NCBI RefSeq assembly: GCF_020382885.2
Contig: NC_058501.1
Coordinates: 18,472,001-18,536,000, forward strand
Source of the DNA: Scatophagus argus
Lineage: Eukaryota > Chordata > Actinopteri > Scatophagidae
Direction: 5' to 3'
Length of the DNA stretch: 64,000 nucleotides
Both the position numbers and the translations under genes were made by a program. The notes under the pieces are model-generated. The model was not told the DNA's origin. It saw nothing but the letters and a program-made list of their open reading frames with translations, and did no database searches. Below, one piece after another: positions 24,451-36,999 of the stretch (position 1 is the first letter of the stretch; every line of letters starts with the position of its first letter).

Positions 24451-24694
24451 CGGAGGCAAAGGAGGAGACCGTAGAGGAGAGACTCTCCATGTTTGGCGGA
24501 GAGATGTCTGTGATGGGCAAAAACATGGCTGAGAGGGTCATGGCCACCTTACAGGAAATTAACAGTGAACACCAGGTAGGCGCGCACACGTGCACAAAGA
24601 TAACACCATGTACGCTTTGAGACTCTTCCGTTAACACGTGGGCTTTGTTGCCCCCCCCAGGAACTGGTTTCAGAGGGTGAGGACCAAGTTTTAG
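24451..24694 (+). pseudogene. apoc1: apolipoprotein C-I locus, apparently disrupted
   Basis: Exon 24451/24456-24575 reads, in one frame, a helix with KEETVEERL, MFGGEMSVMGKNMAERVM and TLQEI. This matches the N-terminal helix of fish apoC-I. The next exon (24661-24694, after a CCCCCCCCAG acceptor) reads RNWFQRVRTKF then TAG, the typical R-[NE]-W-F end of apoC-I. The two cannot be joined in one frame. The RNWF frame at the junction (VNT-AGG) is shifted by one relative to the helix frame, and the segment between TLQEI and NWF is about 14 bases shorter than I expect for the family. At the 5' border the expected phase-1 acceptor falls on ...CACCTG|CG, where an AG should be, and the nearest AG is five bases later. 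I found no signal-peptide exon upstream, only an acceptor and donor 14 bases apart at 24338-24352. A donor at 23991/23992 could end a noncoding exon. AATAAA lies at 24925-24930. Position between apoE and apoC-IV fits apoc1. A sequencing error or a novel C-terminus is the alternative. Confidence 0.65.
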
Positions 24695-24930
24695 GAAATC
24701 TTTCAGTAGACAAGGTGACAGTCTCCAGCCCCCGTGCTCTCTGTATTATATCTCTCTCTCTCTATATATACAATTTGAGTGTAATCTGTGTATTAAGACG
24801 TCAAAACATAAAAACATTTTATATAAATTTGGTGTGAGTTTGAGTATTTCTTTATGTTAAGAAAACTTTTTATTGTACTGAATTACTGTGGAAAAGTCTG
24901 TTAAGCCTGGAAATGTTTGATATCAATAAA

Positions 24931-27435
24931 TTGACATTTCTGGTCTACGGCCGTGTGGCCTCTATATGTTATACAACTCACTGCAAATAGTTTTCTTCTT
25001 AACTGTTTTTTAATCTATTATTATTGACTACTAAACTCTAGTTAAAATTGATGGGTGAAAATAAAATTGATTAGTTGAGATGTGCTTTTCTTTTGTGACA
25101 AAATTTGTGTATGTTTTGAAAATTCCTCAAACGAAAGAAACTTTAGTGGAAAAGTAGGATGAATTCAGCCAACTGGCATATTTATTTATACTATTTGCTT
25201 TGCTTTTTTTTTCTCCACACAATTATTTTCCCGTGGTATTCTGGTCCATAACGCTCACAGTAAACATAGTAAGAGAAAAGAAAGAGCAACAATCACTGCC
25301 AGGTCGACAATCTTAGATATATAATGAAAAGGGCTGTACTGTGTTTTAAACAAAGAGCTGAAAAACCTAATTGCTTCCAAACCTTCCAAATCTAATCTAA
25401 GGTGAGTATAAAAAATCATACAGATGGAATATTAACACATTAAAAGAGATCTTTGCTCAACTAAGACATAAACATATTTTCTAGATTTGCAGTTCATTTG
25501 AATATGTCTCCTGGTGCAATCAGACGACAATCAGTGTTGCATCACATTCAGATGTGCATCAGTGTTTCATGGCAGTAAAAACCTAATCAAGACATGTAGA
25601 TAATCAAGTCCAACGTTAATGAGCAGACCTGTGACATATCAAATTTACCGTCTTGTAGAAATCAAGCAATGCTGTGAGTGGATGTGGAAAGTGCAGGATG
25701 CTTTGCACATTGGCAGGAGTTAAACTTCTGTTGATTATTCTTGACACGCTATAAATAAAAACGTCCATGAATTCCTGAGTGTGACAGAACAAGTTTGTCC
25801 TTATCAGTTAATTAAACAACCACCCTGATCACAATGTTATCAATTTGATTTAAAGTACTTTGACCAAATAATTAGTTTATACTAGGGTCAATATCTTATG
25901 AATGGGCACTAAAGATGATCAATTCATCAAAGAATAGCCAGCAGCATTCAGGAGATAATAAGTTATTTGTGTTAATAGCTGGTATCAAAGGGCAAGTGCC
26001 AACATGGCTGATTTCCTGCCATTTCACAACTCCTGGGCTAAAGTTACTGTTTATGCTGGGTTAATAATCAACCAGTTGTCCCAGTTCATTGAGATCTGTG
26101 ATAGAGAGAACAGAGTGATAGAGGTCAGCATCTGGTGCACAGAGGACTGCAATTAATTAAAGAAGCAATTTATCAAACATGGCCAGGATTTTAGTTTCAA
26201 CCATTCAAAAAAGAAAACAAAGGAACTAACATTATCAACAGAATGTGAAGAAAAAACTGTGCTGATATGATGTCAGTGATTATGATCCATGTATTGTGCT
26301 GCATACTGCCACCACCACCTGTAATACCACTTTGTACCTCTAGAGGCGATAGTAAGGTACACCTGATGGATTCAGCTGGGAGGATGAACACAAACAACAA
26401 ATTTCACAAATTTCCCAAACTCTCTTGCATTAAGTCTAATATGAAAACAAAACAAACTCGTGCAATATCAAGAAAGGAAATATTCTTACACATCTTTTCC
26501 TCGCTAAACAGAAAAATACAACCTTACACCTGCCGAATTGAAGTTTTTCCTCTATTACCAAACTAAGACGAGCTTAACTGCTTTGTTAACTCATCCTGCC
26601 ATGTCATCATGCCAGCCATGTTCACTGGGAGGCTGAGGAGCTGAGTCCCGATGCCAGCTGATGACTCCCTCCGTGATCCGAGGTCACGGTCAGCTATAGG
26701 ACCACTAGCTTTACAGCTAACTCAGCTAATGGTAGCTACAGCCTATAGCGACGACCAAAGATAACTGCAGCAAACTTTATAGCGAGCAGCAGTCAGCAGT
26801 TACACTGGTGAAAAACTTCCCTTTGTGTTTTTGGAGCTCCCTCTGAATTCTTTAATTTTACAAGTCGCTCATTTGAACTAAACTTCACTTAGTTTACGAT
26901 GCGAAGTATGCTGCTACTCCTTCATTAGTCACTGAGCACATCCTTTCAGCCTGAACATGTTCAGAAATGTGCGCTTTAACTGCTGGATTTGGAGGAAAAT
27001 CTGCTTCCTGATGTGACTAAATTAGAGGAAACTTGACCATAAGATCAAAGATATTACGTTTGTGTTTTGTCTGCAACCACAAAAATAAAGCTTTTAAATA
27101 AGAGCCAGGAAGGGGTAATATTCTTTTCAAGGATTCAAGGATTCAAGGAGCTTTATTGTCATTTCACACACGTAAAACATGAGTGGAATGAAATTAGTTT
27201 CCCCGGTCCCAGTATCAGCCCAGTTTCTTAACAAAATAAATATAAATATAAACAATGCTATATAGTATAAAAGTGAAAAGTGAAAAACAGTAGATGATAT
27301 ATATTTTCCAGATTTGCACAGCATACAGAAAAAAAAAACAGACTTCATGCACACCATTTTAACCTTTAACACAACTGTATTCTAACAGCAGAACATAAAC
27401 ATGCTCATTACTCAAATGTCTTGAGTATGTTTTTT

Positions 27436-27466
<31 letters not shown>

Positions 27467-28620
27467 GTGCAGACGTTTAGAACCCATCACACAATTTAAA
27501 AACAAAGACAAATCTTGATCCCATGTGTTTAGACAGCTGTGAGACCAGTTTTGCAGGTGCAACAAAGTCAGGAACTTAGTGTTAAGTTGTTCCCATTCAG
27601 AACAAGCAGCAAACAAGAGCCTACAAACTGACAAGATTTAATTGATTCTGCGGTGGACTCTGCCCACTGAAATGCTTTGCTTCGCTGAAAATGTTTATCT
27701 ATCTTTCACCCACCTCCAGTCTTCACTGAAACCCATATCTCTCTCCCCAGAACAGAGACTTTGACTAGTGTGTATACACATCAGCCCCCGCCAAATGGGT
27801 TGAGATATCTGATCCAAAGGGCATTTGGACAGTTCCTGAACTCTGTCAATGTTGATCTTGAAAAGACATCAAGAGTTCAGGATCTGCAGATCACAAGGGT
27901 GTCTTAACGTGAATACCAACGTTAACATTGTAATCCAGCTCACATTTAACAGGGGAAAGACAAAACAAATCACAGCAGTACCTGTGATGGATAAATGACA
28001 AGCAGACTGTTGTGAAAGTTTAAAGAAAAGCCTAAATTAAGCTCTCTAAATGCTTCTCAGTTGACTTATCTGTCCATTTTCTGTCTTTGGACACATGTAA
28101 CGGTTAAAAGAGGTGGACAGAGAGAAAATGCACCCATACTTTGTGTTTGTAACTGTGTGCGTGAATCAGTGACCTGTTGCTTTGATGTCTGTCACATTTT
28201 TGTCAAAGAAAAAAGAAAAAAAGAAAAGAAAACAACACAGCGAATGATCACCCGATCTCGATCAATGTACACACGCTGTTGTCTAATACAAATAAAGTGG
28301 TCCGATAACACTTGTTTCATTCAACTTCTGTTGACCAGAGAGAGGAAAAGGTAAAAAATACCCTGTGTCACTGCTTTGCATATGTGTGTTGGAATGTTGA
28401 TGAAACAAATTCTGTTTTGGAATCAGTGATTTTATTTGTCATTATGATGATTTTTAGAGTTGAATCAGGACTGGATTGATGGAAAACAATATACTTTAAC
28501 ATAATTTGCCATCAACACAATAGGTTGTAGCTATGGCATCTATTCGGAACTGTAATTAGATCGAGCTTGCAGATTTTGGGAGTACAAAAATAATATTATG
28601 ACAAATGAACTGCTGATAAG
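24931..28620. other. intergenic, apoc1 to apoC-IV
   Basis: No supported gene; one repeat tail (27127) and a (CA)n run at about 27441-27467. Any noncoding first exon of apoC-IV should lie here but I could not place it. Confidence 0.45.
27127..27340 (-). repeat. LINE 3'-tail type repeat
   Basis: Tandem TTCAAGGA units abut GCTTTATTGTCATTTCACAC, followed by an A-rich tract. This is the same junction type as at 4505 and 23041. Confidence 0.6.
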
Positions 28621-28650
28621 TTTCGTTTCTCTCCTCTTTGGTTGTGGCAG

Positions 28651-29236
28651 ATGCATGTGAAAGAGCTTGTGCTCAGTCTCATCCTGCTAATGCAAGGTAT
28701 TGCTTTAAGAAGAACTATCCGACATCTTCAGTCTCAGTCTCGGTTCCTTTATGTCTGAGCTTGTCCCCAGTTTTATTTTTGCTCTTCTCCACTGACAAAC
28801 ATCCTCCTTTGCAGCATGTGGCCCACTTTTGGCCCAGACGGCAGCCCCAGACCCACCTGACTCTCCCGGAATACTGCAGAGGCTGACAGAGAGAGCCAGG
28901 TATTTCTACAAGCACTCTGCTCATCATCTGTCTGCAACTTAATGCAAGACAAGTTGGACTTTTCTGTAAATGATTGCCAGTTATCACAATTGTTAGAATA
29001 TTTTTGTTTTTGTGCACATCAACATGTTTATGTGTGCTTGTTGTGTGTACAGGGAAGCCAAAGCTAAAGTCCAGGATTTGGGGGGAACAGTGCTGGACTT
29101 TGTTGGTGCTTACTACGGAGACCACATCCAACCAGTGACTGACACCTATGTTGAATGGGCCTCTGATATCAAAAGCTCTGCGTGGGAGAAGATCCAGACA
29201 ACTTTTGATAATTATATGCCAAAGATGGCAGACTAG
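28651..29236 (+). CDS. apoc4: apolipoprotein C-IV
   Basis: Small secreted apolipoprotein of VLDL and HDL. Coding exons 28651-28696, 28815-28899 and 29053-29236 are joined in phases 1 and 2 and give 104 residues. The signal segment is MHVKELVLSLILLMQ plus the next exon start. The mature part has a proline-rich spacer, then a helix EAKAKVQDL. The C-terminal half, with YYGDHIQPVTDTYVEW and then SAWEKIQ, aligns by eye with the QTYYDDHLRDLGPLTKAW region of human apoC-IV. The ATG follows directly after a TTGTGGCAG acceptor, so an upstream noncoding exon is implied. Position between apoE/apoC-I and apoC-II matches the conserved order. AATAAA occurs at 29257 and again at 29280. ApoC-IV function is poorly understood in any species. 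Confidence 0.85.
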
Positions 29237-29256
29237 TCCAGCTGATCAGCCACCAC

Positions 29257-29285
29257 AATAAAACTAAAGAAAAGCTGTCAATAAA
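29257..29285 (+). terminator. apoc4: apoC-IV polyadenylation signals
   Basis: AATAAA at 29257-29262 and 29280-29285, within 50 bases of the stop codon. Confidence 0.65.
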
Positions 29286-30078
29286 ATTATATTCTTATCA
29301 CATGACATCACAGATTTCTAACAGTCTCTGCTGAAAATCATGTTTTAAGGTTTCACCAAACTTTGCCGCTTGTCAAAATGTCAAATACAGAAAGAATCAA
29401 ATTAAGCTACAGTAAAACCCAAAGAGCTCGAATTGCTTCTGTAGTTCGTGCCGTGTACTAACAGCTTGTACTGCAAGAAAGGCAACGAGAAAAGTTAATA
29501 TCACAAGAGGTTTTGCTACTGAATGAATAAATGTTCTCATCTTTTCATGACCGTGACTGCTGCTGCTGTGATCATTAATGTCTCCTAGAAATTAAGACAT
29601 ATGAAGAAAAGGTAGAAGGAAAACATTTAAATCTTTTTTTTGAACCTTTAGCACCCTGCGTGCAGTTTTTGTCAGCATATTAAGGTGAAAGGTCAGGGCA
29701 CAGATCCCAGGATGCTTTGCTCAGCACAGTGTGTCTAGACAGGTCCTGGTTGATTAACCTGCTGACCATTTGACTCTGATCTGACATTGTAAAGTTATTC
29801 TGACTAGCGTATCTTTTTATTGCAGCAGGTAACAACATACAAGCTGCTTTTTTTTTTTTTTTTTTTTTTCTGGCCATATGGGGTGTGAAGATCATGACAC
29901 ACAGTACATGCACTATAACGCTTTGCACGTCACATATGGAGTATCAGGAGGGCTCTGAGTGCATTGCCATATGAATACAGATAAACTTACATTTGAGCAG
30001 CATTGCATAACCACTCAGTCATATTTCAACATATAGTATTTAAAGTGAATATCATGTACGCTGGACTTTGTTTAGGTG

Positions 30079-30081
<3 letters not shown>

Positions 30082-30114
<33 letters not shown>
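30082..30114 (+). repeat. (TG)n microsatellite upstream of apoA-II
   Basis: Uninterrupted TG dinucleotides about 80 bases upstream of the apoA-II core promoter. Confidence 0.9.
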
Positions 30115-30115
<1 letters not shown>

Positions 30116-30154
30116 ATGAGGGTGTGTAGGTGTGTGTATGCTCATCAGATGACG

Positions 30155-30270
30155 TTTGTTTGCAGTCCTCCCCTATATCATCCTGGCCAGATGTGAGCTC
30201 CGAGTTACAGACAACTCGCCTTCAGAGAAGACTGTCACTTCTTGGATCTGTACATCAAACTCAGCAGCAG
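30155..30270 (+). promoter_or_regulatory. apoa2: apoA-II candidate promoter and noncoding exon 1
   Basis: TGTTTGC at about 30158-30164 fits a FOXA site and CTATATCAT at about 30172 is a weak TATA-like box. A likely untranslated exon then ends at CAGCAG|GTAATT (30270/30271), to be joined to the acceptor at 30483 just before the start codon. Promoter calls are inference; the donor is clear. Confidence 0.5.
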
Positions 30271-30485
30271 GTAATTACTCTTCTCAATGCCCGCAGCCTC
30301 TCTTCTGAACAGATCTGTGTTATAAAACATTTAGGCACTTGATTTTTGCATTCAGCGTTTGCAGTTTTCCCAGCTCGTTTATCATTTGCTAATGTTAAAA
30401 TGTCAGATGCAGAAAAGAGGAATATTGACTCACCAAAAGGAAAGTTCAGTTTTGAGATTTTTCTTTTTTTGCTTTTGTTTCAGAG

Positions 30486-31552
30486 ATGAATGCAAAATTT
30501 GCCCTGGCACTGATCCTCACTCTGCAGGGTAAGGCAACACACAAGTGCAATCTGAACAGCTGCAATGTATGGATTTGATTTGCAACTAAAGCTTCACTAT
30601 GTGACTATGCAAGACCTGTTTGAAGCAGATGAGTTTAAATGCAAGTGCTTTTTTCTTTTACACTGTGTACATTCCCTCCTGTAAAAAATTACAATATAAT
30701 TCATGTGTTTTCATTGCATTCACATTTGTTACATGAATTTACTGGTTGCATTGCTGGCTTTGGCGCTGCTTTGTCTGAGCTGTTGCTGTGAATGCTAGTC
30801 AAAGGAATCCGACACGGTTACTGTACGAACAGTCAAAAAACAAGATCTGTTTGACACATTCACATACAAACACAAAAACTGCTTTGATAATTTTACAGGC
30901 CTTTTAAATTAACATCTCCTGATGACCTTTTGACTTTTTCTCATCTATTTTTTTACTGTTATTCTTTACAATACTACAATTATGATTTCATTTCAGTCTC
31001 CTTGAGCCTGTGCGAAATCCCTGCACCATCACAGGAACTTGTTGATAAGTATGATAGCATGAAAGCTACGTTCTACAAGAGGTTGCTGAATCTCTACAAG
31101 AAGCTGCAAGATGCCAGTGCTCCTTACGTGGAGTCAGCCAGTACAAGTGAACATGGACAAAATGTCAGAAACTTCTTTGAGGAGTTGCAGACCAGGCCAG
31201 GATTCCAAGCCTTCGTCAAAGTTTCCACGTGAGTGTTGACCCCGTATTGTTTCATTGAATAATGTTGAGAAATGTGTCCATCTCACTTGCAAATTTGAAG
31301 TGAAAATATTAGAGAGACAGAAAAACAAAGCTAGGTGATGAATCTTTTTACCATGGATATGTCTTTAAGCGCTCTTTCTTCTCTGATTTGTGCAGTGGCG
31401 TCGGTGAGGAGGCAGCTCCCCTGGTGGAAAAGGCACGCGCAGCACTGCTGGGTGCGTATGAACACTACCTTCGCCCTTATGTTGGCACAGAACTGAGCAA
31501 CGGGATCGACCACGTCAAGACCCACCTGGACACATTCATGCCTGCTGAGTAA
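30486..31552 (+). CDS. apoa2: apolipoprotein A-II (14 kDa apolipoprotein)
   Basis: Secreted HDL apolipoprotein of fish, often called apo-14 kDa. Coding exons 30486-30528, 30997-31228 and 31396-31552 have phases 1 and 2 and give 143 residues. The signal segment is [14 protein letters not shown] plus VSLSLC. The mature part is [14 protein letters not shown], a lysine-rich helix, a second helix around ENVRNFF-like residues 75-85, and a C-terminal pair with [18 protein letters not shown] and [18 protein letters not shown]. The PSQELV start and the LRPY-GT-LS core are the features I associate with this family. The ATG lies two bases after the acceptor. The first two residues of the acceptor exon are untranslated. 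It could also be labelled apoA-II-like; the identity as apo-14 is firmer than orthology with mammalian apoA-II. Confidence 0.88.
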
Positions 31553-31824
31553 AGACAACCAACTGAGGGAAACTGCTCGTTAGCAGCCTGTAATCGATAG
31601 ATCATAGAAACTACACCAGCTTAGGTTAAGAAGAGCAATGTACAATGCAAATACAATCATTTGCCTCTTTTCAAATTAACATTCTTGAAAAATTGTGCAG
31701 TTAAAAGTGTTAAAAGGAGGACAAACATGTCGACACCACCTATGCAAATTGTGCATGTACAAGTATTTTGTGTTTGATACACTAACCAAAGTGTGATTGT
31801 GTATGTATGTGTGTGAGTGTGTTC

Positions 31825-31830
31825 ATTAAA
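31825..31830 (+). terminator. apoa2: apoA-II polyadenylation signal (ATTAAA)
   Basis: ATTAAA about 270 bases after the stop; no AATAAA is nearer. Confidence 0.4.
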
Positions 31831-31839
31831 ATGAACTAG

Positions 31840-33730
31840 AATCTATCTGAGCTGTGCTTCTTCATTTAGAGACCGAAGGCTCACTTCCATTGTTAATATC
31901 ATAAAGCTTAATTTCTCCTATTGTATTATTTTATGAGCAGAGCAAAAGTTATTCCAGACTCCACTAATCATTGTGCAATAGCAAAATAATGGTGAAATAC
32001 ACAAGGATCATTCAATCAAACATACTGAAAGTATTTGGTTTCAAAGATCAGCTGCTACTTTGATGTATGAAGCTGGTAGACTGAGACACATAAATTTTGT
32101 TTTCTGTACTTTGAACAGAGCTCAGATTCATTGACCTCAATGAATCACAGCTCACTGAAGCATGTCTTTTATGTAGTGTTAACAGGAGATAATTGAGGTA
32201 GTTTTGAATGATGGCATGTTGTGCCATCATCATCAGAGCAGCAGGATGCACTAATTCTTCATTTGTGGCTCATCTCAGACTTTTTACACCTTTTTAACAT
32301 TTTGATTAAATAAATTAGATATGACTACTGTGTAATTATGATATTCAAGACATGTTACAGAGGACACAACTGATAGAATGTCATGCAGTTGTTCCTATAA
32401 GCATCCGCAGTGCTGTTATGCGGCTTATAAAGTCATCTGCAGCAGGGACGGATGAGCCAATGAAAATCGGTGACTCTCTGACAGTTTGAATCCTACTTCT
32501 GCCCACGAGCGTCCTCAAACTGATCTGAGCTCTCTGATCACAAACAGCATGACATGTGAGGCTGGAGCACATGATTGGCAGGGATGTTTACTGGGACCAC
32601 AATGAACATGTGTAGCCAAACATGATCAAAACTGAGACTTTAAACCTGAGAAACTCCTGATAGGTTCATTAACTTTATGTGTGAAGATTGATGATTAATA
32701 GATAAAAATTATGTTGTTAAGTTATAGGAAAAGAAATTTTAAGCTCCCATAAAAGCTCCCCGTGTCTTGCAAGTTTTCTTTCTCCATGAATTTCACAATG
32801 AATGTTTCACATTAGACCAGAAACATCTAACTGATCGTTCTGCTTAACCAGAACCACGATATTTACCTCAGTATACGACCCAAAGCTAAGAAGAGGCAAA
32901 AAGAAATAAAATAAAATAAACAAGTTAATAAAAAGAGTAAATAAAAATTAAAAATGTACTTTTTTGCATAGAGTATAAACAACAAAATAAATCAGTCACA
33001 TGAGCACAGCAAAAACAACAGAAAAAAAAAACCAAAATCAGAAGGTCTTTGTACTCACAGTTTGACTTGAAATCAAAGAGCACACTGATGAGTACATGTT
33101 GAGCAGACAAGAAGATGAGGTTCTATTTCTCCAACCTAAAACATAAAAACATAAAACGTAAATTCCAAATTAACCTCCATAAAAATCAAGGAGCTGGGAG
33201 GTGCCTTTTGGCTCTCACTCAATAAATTCTAATCTAGCTGGCCCAAATATTTCATAACCTGAATCAGCTGGATGACGTGTTCGAAACACTCTTGACTTCT
33301 GACCATTGTATTAGGACTTAGGACTCTTGAGATGTGACATGAACGCATCACCAACATTATGCAAGTAACCTACACTTGCAAGTGCTACCTTATGGAGGTT
33401 GTGAACAGGGCAAGGAGGAAGAATGTGCTGCGTGAAGGTACTACTGACCGAATCGATGAAGAACAATTGACGTTGGTGCGTTCAGAGTTAGAGACACGTA
33501 TGTTTAGTGTGTTAGTATACCAACATGAGGCTCCTTTCAGGCCCCATGCATATAAAGTCAGATTCCTAAGTGGCTTTTGATTACGTCTAAAGCCCCCTTT
33601 GATGCTTCATTCACATCCTCCTGCTTACAGAGATAGCCATAATGTCTGTTTTATCAAGACACAATCAAGACTCAGCGTCACACATAATCACACCAACGCA
33701 TACCAGGCAACAGCTCAGGTTTATCTACCA
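31840..33730. other. intergenic, no gene seen
   Basis: No supported gene or classified repeat. AT-rich flank with short unsupported frames. Confidence 0.45.
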
Positions 33731-33735
33731 CAGAG

Positions 33736-33850
33736 TGCACTTTGGCTCCGGGAGCAACGAGTCAACACATCGCTCCTATATAAACAGTTCAGTCCAGTGG
33801 TGCCTCTTACTCTGATTTCTTCAACACAGTCATTTTTGGAGAAGAATAAA
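33736..33850 (+). promoter_or_regulatory. apoc2: apoC-II promoter and noncoding exon 1
   Basis: TGCACTTTG (33736-33744; reverse CAAAGTGCA) is an HNF4-like core. TATATAAA lies at 33777-33784. The untranslated exon should start near 33808 and ends at the donor AATAAA|GTGAGT (33850/33851). It joins the acceptor at 34153, 14 bases upstream of the start codon. Confidence 0.65.
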
Positions 33851-34167
33851 GTGAGTACTGACACTTTTACTTCAGTTATTGAATGTGATAGACTGTTACG
33901 GTCTTAGAAATGTATGAATATTACGTAAGGTGCAAAATCATTTGAAAGAAGAAAATTAAGATTTAAAGCTGTATGTTCAGCAGAACCGGAAGAAAGAAAA
34001 CCTGAAAGAGTAAAAACAAGGCTATTCATATATAGACAGTTAATGTCAATGCAAATCTATCGGTTAAACTTAGTCGGAGAAATATGAGAATGTCTCACCC
34101 TAGTGGGTAAAGTGGGTTAAGTTTTAAATGTTTGTTAATTCTTTTCCTCACAGACACGAGTGGCACC

Positions 34168-34687
34168 ATGAATAAGCTGCTGGTCGTTACTGTGCTGGTT
34201 GCACTCCTCGCTAGTAAGTGCTTTCTCAGGCCATGAAACTGAATTCAGAAGATCTTAAATCTTTTGTGAACAGTGTATGTATATACTGTTTTCTCGATTA
34301 AATGAAGTAACCTTTGACCCCTCTGACCTGTTGTGGGCAGGCGCCGAAAGCTTCCGCGTGCTGAGGCAAGCTGAGGAGGAGGAGCAGGGCACCGTGACCA
34401 AGATCACCAGTGCCGCCAGGTCCTACTACAACAAAGCTGTCAACACCGCCAGTGAATATCTGGAAAGCGCCAAAGGTCTGAAACTGGAGGAGAAAGCAAA
34501 GTAAGAAATTTACTTTACTGATGCAGCAAAAAAAACAAAACATTTTTTTATTTATTTTATTTTTATTTTATTATTTCTCTTTCTGTCTGTCACCCACAGG
34601 AATTTTTACTCTGATGCCACCACAATTATGGGCACCTATTTGGGCATTATGCAAGATCAGGTTTACCATTTCTTTTCCACCCAGTAA
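34168..34687 (+). CDS. apoc2: apolipoprotein C-II
   Basis: Secreted cofactor that activates lipoprotein lipase on triglyceride-rich particles. Coding exons 34168-34213, 34341-34500 and 34600-34687 have phases 1 and 2 and give 97 residues. The signal segment is residues 1-18 (MNKLLVVTVLVALLAS start). Next come an acidic propeptide-like stretch EEEEQG, a lipid-binding helix around YYNKAVNTASEYLESAK, and a C-terminal helix. In that helix Tyr82, Ile85, Asp88 and Gln89 (YLGIMQDQ) line up with the Tyr63, Ile66, Asp69 and Gln70 that activate lipase in mature human apoC-II. All four are kept, so activity is expected. The protein ends VYHFFSTQ, a usual fish length. Start chosen as the only ATG after the acceptor, in a GCACCATGA context. 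Confidence 0.95.
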
Positions 34688-34955
34688 TAAATAACAACAA
34701 CAAAAAAGATTTCCAAGTAACTCCAGTGGCATTCTTAACTCGTATACGTCACCCAAGCCCCAAACAGCATCTTGAAAAATATCGGACATCGTGGTGTTTG
34801 TGGTGATTTCTTGGGCCAACGCACAGGTGGAAAATGTTGCTAACCACCCAACTGAGACTGTAACCCTTTGAGGAAAAAACAGCTTGCACAGTTGAACTGG
34901 ACAAAACAACTTGGCGGGCACAAGCACAGGAGTGTGCTGCATCTTATCTTGCACC

Positions 34956-35076
34956 AATAAATTTTCCCAGGGGTCTCAGAATTCTAAAAGACCTGAAAAT
35001 AATGCAAATATTATTACTCTATCGCCATCTTCTGGTCTTTCCTTTTCCTTGTAGTTAACAGTCACCTCTGAATAAA
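34956..35076 (+). terminator. apoc2: apoC-II polyadenylation signals
   Basis: AATAAA at 34956-34961 and 35071-35076, about 270 and 385 bases past the stop codon. Confidence 0.55.
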
Positions 35077-35079
35077 TTG

Positions 35080-36860
35080 AAATAGTTGTGTCATATCTTG
35101 AAATAAAATATTTATACAAAAACACTGTTGTCTGTGGTTGATAAATTTAAATTTTGTTTACAGTTTGATATGACAAATTGTGCAGATTTCTCTTGTCTCT
35201 GTGACCTGCTGTTCGTTAGATCTTGCCGATGCAAAGGATCACATGTTTATGTCTGTATGAATCCGTAATGAGGCACCAGACTTTTATCAGCTGAGGCAGC
35301 AGCAGAACAGACGCTTCTGTTGCAATTAATAATGGATTAAAAAGAAACAACATGTAAAATGTGAGCTCAGAGAAACCGACAGAGTTGAATATACACCAAA
35401 GACTACGATGTTTGTTTTGTGGATTCTGAGAATGATGCAAGATTGCTGTGATTTTTAATTAATCTAGAAATCTACAACATGTGGCCTCGTTTGAAGCCTA
35501 AACTGAGAGAAACAAAAGAGATAAATGTGTTTTTAAGTATCATCTTTTTAAGTTGTTACAAAAGATCTATACTCTATCAGACAGACAGGAGACAAACGAC
35601 ACATTTTTGTGTATTTCAAGAATGACGGTACTCTTAAACAACAACAAAAAAAATATATACTACTCCTACTACCTTTACTATAAACTACTGCAAATATACA
35701 GGCACATACTGTAATTTGTAAAAGCAATTCTCAGCCAGTGGTGAGCTTCATATTGCCATCGAGTGGACCAAACGATTAGATATTTTATTTTATTTTGATT
35801 TTTAATTTGCTTTTGTAATTTACAATGGTATTTTTTTATATCTAACTGTGCTCAAAAATTCATATGAATAAAACATCAAATTTAAATGAAGAATTTTTAT
35901 GACTGTCTGAATATCATCATGCCAATCGCGACACATCATCAGGTGGAAACAAATGTGTTTCGCTGCTGGTAACCAACTCAGATGCAGTGACATAAATGGA
36001 TTGGTTTTTATTGGTTTTTGATATAAAAAAAGTGTCGTGGGAGACGAACCTGCACCTTAAATCAATGACAATCGGAAACCATTAGGGCCTCTAATAGTCC
36101 ACACCTCTGTCTTTCTACACAAGGTTTCAAGATGGAACAAATTAGTCAGAACTATTGTATTACTATTCTATTTGGACATTTCTTTCCAATGTATGGACTC
36201 AGGATAATTAGTAACTGCTATGACAAAGCCTAATAGGGAACCAATCAAGTCAACAAAACAAATGAACCAAACAGATCTTTTTTTGTCAAAAGTATCAACA
36301 AAACATATGGTCATTGAGAATTTAACTTTTTGATCAGTTGTTACTTAATCTAACACAAATGTACTTCAGTCATGGCACTTGCAAATATTATGGTTTCCCA
36401 AAAGGCCAGTCAGAGTTATGCAATGTATGGTACTTTCAGACAATTATTTTAAAAATTGCAACACAGTGAAATATTAACTTTATGCAGTTTGCATAATGTC
36501 TCCACTCTTATCTCGTTTATCAGTACTTCCTGTACTGCTACCAAAGCTTTACTCATTAATCTCTGACACCATTGGTCATTTATAGAGCAGCACTGTAGAC
36601 TAACTGTAAAAAATGGTTAAGTTAATATAAGCCACCATAACCCAAATCAGATTTTTGCTAATTGTCCACCTATGCAGACAGAAACTTCACCAAGACACAA
36701 AAACCGTAAATGGACTCTATTACGGTAAATCTCAACAGTATCTTTCACGTAGCATAAATGAGATCTTGTCCTCAGAAAAGGAACAAAAGATTACTGTTAA
36801 TAAGGTGTGTCACTTGAACTAAATGTGCAACAGAGATATTGAAAAGTTCTTTGATAAGGT
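35080..36860. other. intergenic, no gene seen
   Basis: No coding frame with family resemblance; AT-rich spacer before the trypsin-like gene. Confidence 0.45.
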
Positions 36861-36865
36861 TATCA

Positions 36866-36957
36866 CAAAGGTTACTGCTGAACTGGAAATGATGCTGGAA
36901 AGTAGTAAAACTGTCTGTTCCTCCCATAATGCTTCACAAAGCTTACAGGTATAAATA
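36866..36957 (+). promoter_or_regulatory. promoter of the trypsin-like gene
   Basis: CAAAGGTTA at 36866-36874 resembles an HNF4/DR1 half and TATAAATA at 36950-36957 is a clear TATA box, 50 bases before the start codon. Transcription would begin near 36980, giving a leader of roughly 20 bases. A live-looking TATA box supports an expressed gene. Confidence 0.55.
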
Positions 36958-36999
36958 AGCAAGACTAAACTAGAGGAAACAACACAACTGAGACACAGC

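Noticed and set aside
24661-24720. Frame ELVSEGEDQVLGNLSVDK after the apoC-I helix exon
   Set aside because: It is the frame obtained by direct splicing, but the alternative frame gives the family's RNWF end and stop, so it is more likely frameshifted than a new tail; a novel C-terminus is not fully excluded.
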